In this document: positions 59,778 through 64,000 of the stretch, in pieces | How positions within the stretch are numbered: position 1 is the stretch's first letter | Layout of the letters: each line of letters opens with the position of its first letter | NCBI RefSeq assembly: GCF_013623775.1 | Contig: NZ_JABFAM010000013.1 | Span: 84,153 to 148,152, forward strand | Source: Rufibacter sp. XAAS-G3-1 | GTDB taxonomy: Bacteria; Bacteroidota; Bacteroidia; Cytophagales; Hymenobacteraceae | Direction: 5' to 3' | DNA length: 64,000 nt | The notes under the pieces: model-generated | The model's input: only the letters and a program-made list of their open reading frames with translations | Database searches by the model: none | What the model was told of the DNA's origin: nothing | Program-made: the position numbers and the translations under genes

Positions 59778-62747
59778 TTGAACCAGACAAGAGCGGTGAA
59801 GGTAACCGAACCTACTGCACCACACGTGAACTTTGAACTGATGCATGCCCTGGCTGATCATTGTAACGAGCCTATGTTACTGGTGCAGTCAAATGGAAAG
59901 ATCGTATATGTGAATCAGGCGCTTTGTCAGCTTGTAGGCCAATCTGAAGCATACATTCTGCAAACCGGGAGAAATGTGCTGAGAGATCTGGAAGATGACC
60001 GATGGGCCGTGGCTTTGAAAACAAGAAGCGAGACAGGGCATCATAAAGGCGAGGTGAACCTGATGCACAGGTCAGGAACGAGAATACCGGTGGAGGTGAG
60101 TTCCCGCTCTTTTTCGGCCTCAGACGGTACCACTTTTGCCAGTGTGCATGTACGTGACCTGAGGGCCGAGAAAGAGGCCAAGCAGCAACTTGAAAAACAG
60201 CAGCAGGAACTAGAGATTGCGGTACGTGATTTACAGCTGCTTCTGGACTCTACGGCAGACCTTATCTGTACTTTTTCGCCAGACGGACGCCTGCTTCAGG
60301 TAAACCAGGCCTGCCAGTCACTTTTGGGGTACACTCCAGCGGAAATGGTTGGCAGAAACTACCGTGCGTTTATCCATCCAGAGGATATGGCCACTACGGA
60401 GGCAGATACTTCTGAGGTTTTATTGAAAGAATCTACCCTTAATTTTAAGAACCGGTACTTCCATAAAAATGGCTCCATTGTTTACTTTTCATGGTCTACG
60501 TCTCATATAAGAGAGACAAACAAAATGTATTGTATTGCCCGTGATATCTCCAAAGATGTTTTGTTGGAGGCCAAAGACCGTGAAAAGGAGTATCGCCTGC
60601 AAACGCTGCTGCAGGAAGGCCAAGACATAGTCTGCATTATTGACAGAAAAGGCATTTACTCCTTCGTAAGCGGAAGCATTAGGCATGTGCTTGGGTTTGA
60701 ACCCAATGATCTGGTGGGCTCAACCGCTTTTGATTTTATTCACCCAGAAGATATTCCTGATGTATTAAGTGCCTTTGGAATGGTATTAGCGGGAGAGAAC
60801 GTTAAAACGCAACCGTTTCGGTTTAAGTCAAAAACTGGAGAGTGGCGTTGGCTAGAAACCAGAGGAGTCAACTGTTTCCATCACCCTGCCATCAACGGCA
60901 TTATCATCAACTCCAGAGACATCACAGATCGGCTGGAAGCCCAGAAACAACTGGAGCGTAGTGAAAAGATGTACAAAGCACTTTTTGAGAACAATCCAGA
61001 CAGCGTCTACTCTATTAATAAGGAAGGCTTTTTCACTTCTGTGAATGCCGCCACCATTGCCAGCAGCGGGTATACCCAGCAAGAGTTACTCCAGATGAAG
61101 TTCACGCAGTTGTTGCACCCAGATTGGGTTTCTACAACCAACGACTATTTCATGAAATCTTTGGCCGGGGAGCCGTCTACGTCAGAGACCCAGGTTATCA
61201 CAAAGCAAGGCGAAAAACGACATGTGGCAATCACCAAGGTTCCGGTGATCGCCAACGGAGAGTTGGTTGGGCTGCATGGCATTGCCAAAGACATTACGGA
61301 AAGCAGGAAACAGCAGCAACTCCTTAAGAACACGGCAAACAGGCTGAACAGCATTCTTGAAAGCATAAAAGATGCCTTCTTCACCTTAGACAAGAACTGG
61401 TGTTTTACTTATGTGAACCACGAGTTTGAGAAGTACATGGCCGTAAAGTCCCATGAACTGTCCGGGTTAGACATCAGAACAGTATATCCTCGCCACCAAT
61501 TCGGGCAGTTCTACCCAAAACTTGAGAAAGCAATTGCCCTCCAGCTTCCTGTTCACTTTGAGGTATACTCAGATCTACTGCATAAATGGCTAGAGTTAAG
61601 TGCCTATCCTTCTGAAGAAGGACTTTCTGTTTTCATCAAAGGAATTGATGCCCGCAAAAAAGTAGAGGCAGAGCTCAATAAACTTTCCCTGGTGGCCAGC
61701 AAAACGGTGAATTCGGTCTATATAACAGATGAGGAAGCCCGCATTGAATGGGTGAATGACGGGTTTACCCGCGTGACAGGCTATACCTTGAAAGAAGTGA
61801 TTGGTCGTAAACCCGGTGATTTACTTGCGGGGCCAGACACCAATCCAGACAGGGTGTCTCTGGTCAGGCAGAAGTTGGTGTATGATAAACCGTTTGTGCA
61901 GGAGGTGCAGAACCGTAGCAAGGCCGGTGAGGTGTATTGGTCTAAACTGGATGTGACCCCTATCATAGATGAACTAAACGGAGGTGGAAAGAAATTCATA
62001 GTCATAGAAACCGATATCACAGAGCAAAAGAAGGCAGAGCAGGAGCGGGCTACCCTTACCGAGGAGCTTCTGCGCAGAAACCGCCACTTAGAGCAGTATA
62101 CCTACATCGTCTCCCATAATCTGCGTTCGCCGGTGGCGAATATATTAGGGCTAACCTCTTTGCTGCACACCGCAAACAACAAAGATCTTCAAGATGGCAT
62201 CACCACAAGGCTGCAGCAGACTGCCCAGAACCTGGATAATATTATCAAAGACCTGAATGAAATGCTAAGTCTCCAGGCAGGTGTTTTGGCCGATAGAGAG
62301 AAAATCTTGTTGCCAGAAATCATAGAACAAGCCCTGCAGGTTCTACCGGCCGATAGTTTTCACAAAGTAACGTTGGCACTAAACGGAATACAGGAGATTG
62401 GCTCCATCAGAAGCTACGTTAGCAGCATCATCAGTAATTTGCTGACAAACGCCGTCAAGTATAAATCTCCTGACCGGCCCCTTTGTCTCACCATTAAAGC
62501 AGAACTACAGGAGCAGAAGGAGATGCTCTGCCTTTCAGTATCTGACAATGGTTTAGGCATAAATTTAGAAAAAGAGGGCAAAAACATATTCGGCCTGTAT
62601 AAACGTTTCCATTTCCATGTCTCCGGCAGGGGCTTAGGTCTCTATCTCGTCAAGACACAAGCAGAAGCCCTTGGCGGACAAGTTGCCGTAGAAAGCAAAT
62701 TAAATGAGGGGTCAACGTTCAGAGTGTACATCAAAAACTATCACTAA
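59778..62747 (+). CDS. Multi-PAS sensor histidine kinase
   Basis: 989 aa, cytoplasmic, with no membrane span. TTG start at 59778; ATG 59841 is the alternative, but the first PAS domain then begins at once. Six PAS domains in a row at about 17-130, 140-265, 275-390, 395-510, 520-640 and 645-765 (e.g. ITDEEARIEWVNDGFTRVTGY). HisKA with H780 in IVSHNLRSPVANILGL, then HATPase_c ISNLLTNAVKYKS, SDNGLGINLEKEG, GRGLGLYLVKTQAEALGG. No receiver domain and no neighbouring regulator, so an orphan kinase. PAS domains may bind heme, flavin or small ligands; no ligand motif is clear. Confidence 0.92.
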   Translation: MNQTRAVKVTEPTAPHVNFELMHALADHCNEPMLLVQSNGKIVYVNQALCQLVGQSEAYILQTGRNVLRDLEDDRWAVALKTRSETGHHKGEVNLMHRSGTRIPVEVSSRSFSASDGTTFASVHVRDLRAEKEAKQQLEKQQQELEIAVRDLQLLLDSTADLICTFSPDGRLLQVNQACQSLLGYTPAEMVGRNYRAFIHPEDMATTEADTSEVLLKESTLNFKNRYFHKNGSIVYFSWSTSHIRETNKMYCIARDISKDVLLEAKDREKEYRLQTLLQEGQDIVCIIDRKGIYSFVSGSIRHVLGFEPNDLVGSTAFDFIHPEDIPDVLSAFGMVLAGENVKTQPFRFKSKTGEWRWLETRGVNCFHHPAINGIIINSRDITDRLEAQKQLERSEKMYKALFENNPDSVYSINKEGFFTSVNAATIASSGYTQQELLQMKFTQLLHPDWVSTTNDYFMKSLAGEPSTSETQVITKQGEKRHVAITKVPVIANGELVGLHGIAKDITESRKQQQLLKNTANRLNSILESIKDAFFTLDKNWCFTYVNHEFEKYMAVKSHELSGLDIRTVYPRHQFGQFYPKLEKAIALQLPVHFEVYSDLLHKWLELSAYPSEEGLSVFIKGIDARKKVEAELNKLSLVASKTVNSVYITDEEARIEWVNDGFTRVTGYTLKEVIGRKPGDLLAGPDTNPDRVSLVRQKLVYDKPFVQEVQNRSKAGEVYWSKLDVTPIIDELNGGGKKFIVIETDITEQKKAEQERATLTEELLRRNRHLEQYTYIVSHNLRSPVANILGLTSLLHTANNKDLQDGITTRLQQTAQNLDNIIKDLNEMLSLQAGVLADREKILLPEIIEQALQVLPADSFHKVTLALNGIQEIGSIRSYVSSIISNLLTNAVKYKSPDRPLCLTIKAELQEQKEMLCLSVSDNGLGINLEKEGKNIFGLYKRFHFHVSGRGLGLYLVKTQAEALGGQVAVESKLNEGSTFRVYIKNYH

Positions 62748-63151
62748 CTGATCTTCCGCAGAAAGCGCAGATCTCACTCCCTGTCCTTCTCCCACGGAGA
62801 GGGCAGCCCCACTAACGCATTTTGGGTCTGTTTTGCTGAAAACAGACCCAAAACGTGGAAACCTCCTTCCCCGTCCTTTCCCCTGACAGGACGGCGGAAA
62901 AGCGTCTAAGCCTGCACTCAGGGATATTGGCTTGGCAGGGAACAAGCCAGGCAGAGTATTTCCCTTTTCCCTGCTCTTGTGACGCGTTTCGAGGCTGTTT
63001 TGCTGAAAACAAGCCTAAAACGCAGAAACTTGTGGGGGCTCCAAGGCCTCACTGGTTTAGAATCTGCTGGCGCGAGACTGTCGAATCTCTAAACCCACCT
63101 ACCATCACCAGCACTTGTGCGTAACATTAGTGAATAACTGACCAGAAAGGT
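62748..63151. other. Gap with family-A copies and the last A-H-G module
   Basis: 62818-62855 is a near-perfect family-A palindrome (CATTTTGGGTCTGTTTTGC with its mirror) that could end the kinase transcript. A hairpin CCGTCCT/AGGACGG lies at about 62873-62894. The A-H-G module is listed separately. No gene. Confidence 0.6.
62984..63128 (+). repeat. Composite A-H-G repeat module, copy 5 (3' part decayed)
   Basis: Family A 62984-63023 (GCGTTTCGAGGCTGTTTTGC ... AAGCCTAAAACGC), decayed H hairpin (GGGGGCTCCAAGGCCTCACTGG) and TTTAG. The start of G (CTGGCGCGAGACTG) then loses its middle, with the tail CACCAGCACTTGTGCGTAACA kept. Confidence 0.7.
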
Positions 63152-63201
63152 AAAAAACAAAGGGAGGGAAGGCGGAGCCGCCTTCCCTCCCTTTGTTTTT
63201 T
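63152..63201. terminator. Strong bidirectional terminator before the rRNA promoters
   Basis: A 24-bp stem: AAAAAACAAAGGGAGGGAAG-GCGG with its complement, 2-nt loop, A-run and T-run on the two sides. It insulates the rRNA promoters from upstream transcription. Confidence 0.92.
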
Positions 63202-63365
63202 AGGCAGGCGGAACTTCTGGCGGCCTAGGTTGATCCTAATCAATGCTCCGAAAGGGAGTCCTTGCGGGAAATATTTCCTAAATCTGGAACTGCCTGGCCC
63301 TGAAGGTGGTTCCCATCTAGGCTGCGGTTGCAAAGCCCCTTAAAAGGAAAACTTACCCGGTCTGG

Positions 63366-63396
63366 TTTGGAAACCGTCAAACAATGCCTACCTTTG
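63366..63396 (+). promoter_or_regulatory. rRNA promoter P1
   Basis: TTTG (63366-63369), 19 nt, TACCTTTG (63389-63396), followed by a GC-rich start region (GCAGCCCGCCCGGCAGGGG). Confidence 0.88.
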
Positions 63397-63474
63397 CAGC
63401 CCGCCCGGCAGGGGAGGGGGATAATGCCAGACCAACCTAGTTTAGAAGGGAAAAGAAAAAAGTTTCCCTCATCT

Positions 63475-63505
63475 ATTGCAAAGCAAAAAGGATTCCTTAC
63501 CTTTG
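63475..63505 (+). promoter_or_regulatory. rRNA promoter P2
   Basis: ATTG (63475-63478), 19 nt, TACCTTTG (63498-63505), A-rich tract upstream (AAAAGAAAAAAG), hairpin CTCCCTTCCGAAAGGAGG downstream. Confidence 0.9.
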
Positions 63506-63580
63506 CACTCCCTTCCGAAAGGAGGCTCGCTGACCGGCAGGGTTAGCGAGAAAGGAGGAAAAAAAAACTTCGATTTACCG

Positions 63581-63611
63581 CTTGTAAAAAGGAAGCTTCT
63601 TGTTACCTTTG
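63581..63611 (+). promoter_or_regulatory. rRNA promoter P3
   Basis: CTTG (63581-63584), 19 nt, TACCTTTG (63604-63611), A-run upstream, hairpin TCCCGGTTCGGGA downstream. Confidence 0.9.
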
Positions 63612-63704
63612 CGTCCCGGTTCGGGAATAAGGCCAACGCCAAGTGAACGGAGCGTTTCTTCTACTAACAGAGTGAAGGGGGAGGAAAAAAAAGTTTTGAA
63701 AAGT

Positions 63705-63735
63705 ATTGCAAAGAGAAAGGAAGTTCTTACTTTTG
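63705..63735 (+). promoter_or_regulatory. rRNA promoter P4
   Basis: ATTG (63705-63708), 19 nt, TACTTTTG (63728-63735), A-run upstream (GAGGAAAAAAAAG), imperfect hairpin CCGCTTCTAAAGCGAAG downstream. Confidence 0.88.
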
Positions 63736-63828
63736 CACCCGCTTCTAAAGCGAAGCACGGAAGACAGGCTAAGCCAATCGGGCAAGGCTAACAAAAATAA
63801 GAAAAAAGAGAGAAAAAAGCCGCTCAGG

Positions 63829-63859
63829 CTTGCGGGATGGAAGATTCCGCTTACCTTTG
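63829..63859 (+). promoter_or_regulatory. rRNA promoter P5
   Basis: CTTG (63829-63832), 19 nt, TACCTTTG (63852-63859), A-rich tract upstream, hairpin CCCCTTCCAGCGGGAAGGGG downstream. The last promoter before the leader. Confidence 0.9.
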
Positions 63860-63929
63860 CAGCCCCTTCCAGCGGGAAGGGGGACGAACCGAGGATGGTT
63901 CGCCAGTCACTGACGGTAGGTTAGTGGGA

Positions 63930-64000
63930 AGTTCTTTGAGTGAATGGGAAGACAGGAAAAGAAGACGGATACATTCGTGTGTTTGTCTGGGTAAAAATGA
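63930..64000 (+). promoter_or_regulatory. rRNA operon leader with boxA-like AGTTCTTTGA (cut by window end)
   Basis: AGTTCTTTGA at 63930-63939 is the typical sequence ahead of 16S rRNA in Bacteroidota, thought to act as a boxA-type antitermination signal. The 16S gene itself would start beyond 64000. Confidence 0.75.

Noticed and set aside
63127..63924. Frames of 60-72 codons before the rRNA leader
   Set aside because: They span the terminator and the five tandem promoters; lysine-rich translation simply reflects A-tracts.

Overview
The window reads as chromosome of a Bacteroidota bacterium, most likely a Cytophagales/Hymenobacteraceae relative (Rufibacter/Pontibacter/Hymenobacter type). The reasons are: promoters of the Bacteroidota form (TTG, 19 nt, TAnnTTTG) in front of several genes and five times in front of an rRNA leader; weak Shine-Dalgarno sites; SpoIIAA/STAS-like, DUF2382, GH26 and TPR/PAS histidine kinase genes typical of that group; and signal peptides and outer-membrane barrels. 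The genus cannot be fixed from this sequence alone. I found no transposase, integrase, phage gene or CRISPR array.

Layout. 0-6 kb: a two-component pair (kinase end plus a REC-CRP regulator), hemA and a TPR histidine kinase. 6.7-8.7 kb: a STAS-like protein and a GH26 mannanase-like lipoprotein. 9.8-15.2 kb: a minus-strand stress cluster of four DUF2382 proteins with reshuffled PRC-barrel and YflT-like domains and one OmpA-like protein. 15.8-25.5 kb: small membrane, lipoprotein and hypothetical genes, a type II NADH dehydrogenase, an outer-membrane barrel protein and an ankyrin protein. 25.7-26.3 kb: tRNA-Arg(CCG) and ohr. 27.2-33.2 kb: two esterases and an operon of ATP-grasp, YbdK-type carboxylate-amine ligase, class I glutamine amidotransferase and a second ATP-grasp-like protein, a probable pathway for an unknown amide or peptide-like product. 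34-51 kb: sucC, a LolD-type ABC ATPase, MFS and DMT exporters, a universal stress protein, an M28 peptidase, a beta-propeller protein, a zinc alcohol dehydrogenase, a PLP dehydratase/racemase and catalase. 50.7-59 kb: sbcD, a broken barrel gene, an amino-acid permease and two exported amidohydrolase-family proteins. 59.8-62.7 kb: a six-PAS histidine kinase. The window ends inside the leader of an rRNA operon with five tandem promoters.

The most unusual aspect is what lies between the genes. Almost every intergenic gap is built from a small set of dispersed, hairpin-forming repeat families, named here A to H. A is a 34-56 bp palindrome with more than 30 copies. B is a 162 bp long palindrome with four full copies and several shrunken ones. 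C is a 119 bp triple hairpin. D is a 190-270 bp structured element. E is a GGGG/CCCC-rich hairpin. F is a 63 bp element with ends GGATCT/AGATCC. G and H are the 3' parts of a composite A-H-G module. These families occur in fixed composite orders (A-H-G; D-C-E). In one place a shrunken B copy sits inside an F copy with CTCAG on both sides, which looks like an insertion with target duplication.

Functional themes are oxidative and general stress (DUF2382 cluster, Ohr, catalase, Usp), signalling (three kinases and a CRP-like regulator), envelope biology and one uncharacterised amidoligase pathway.
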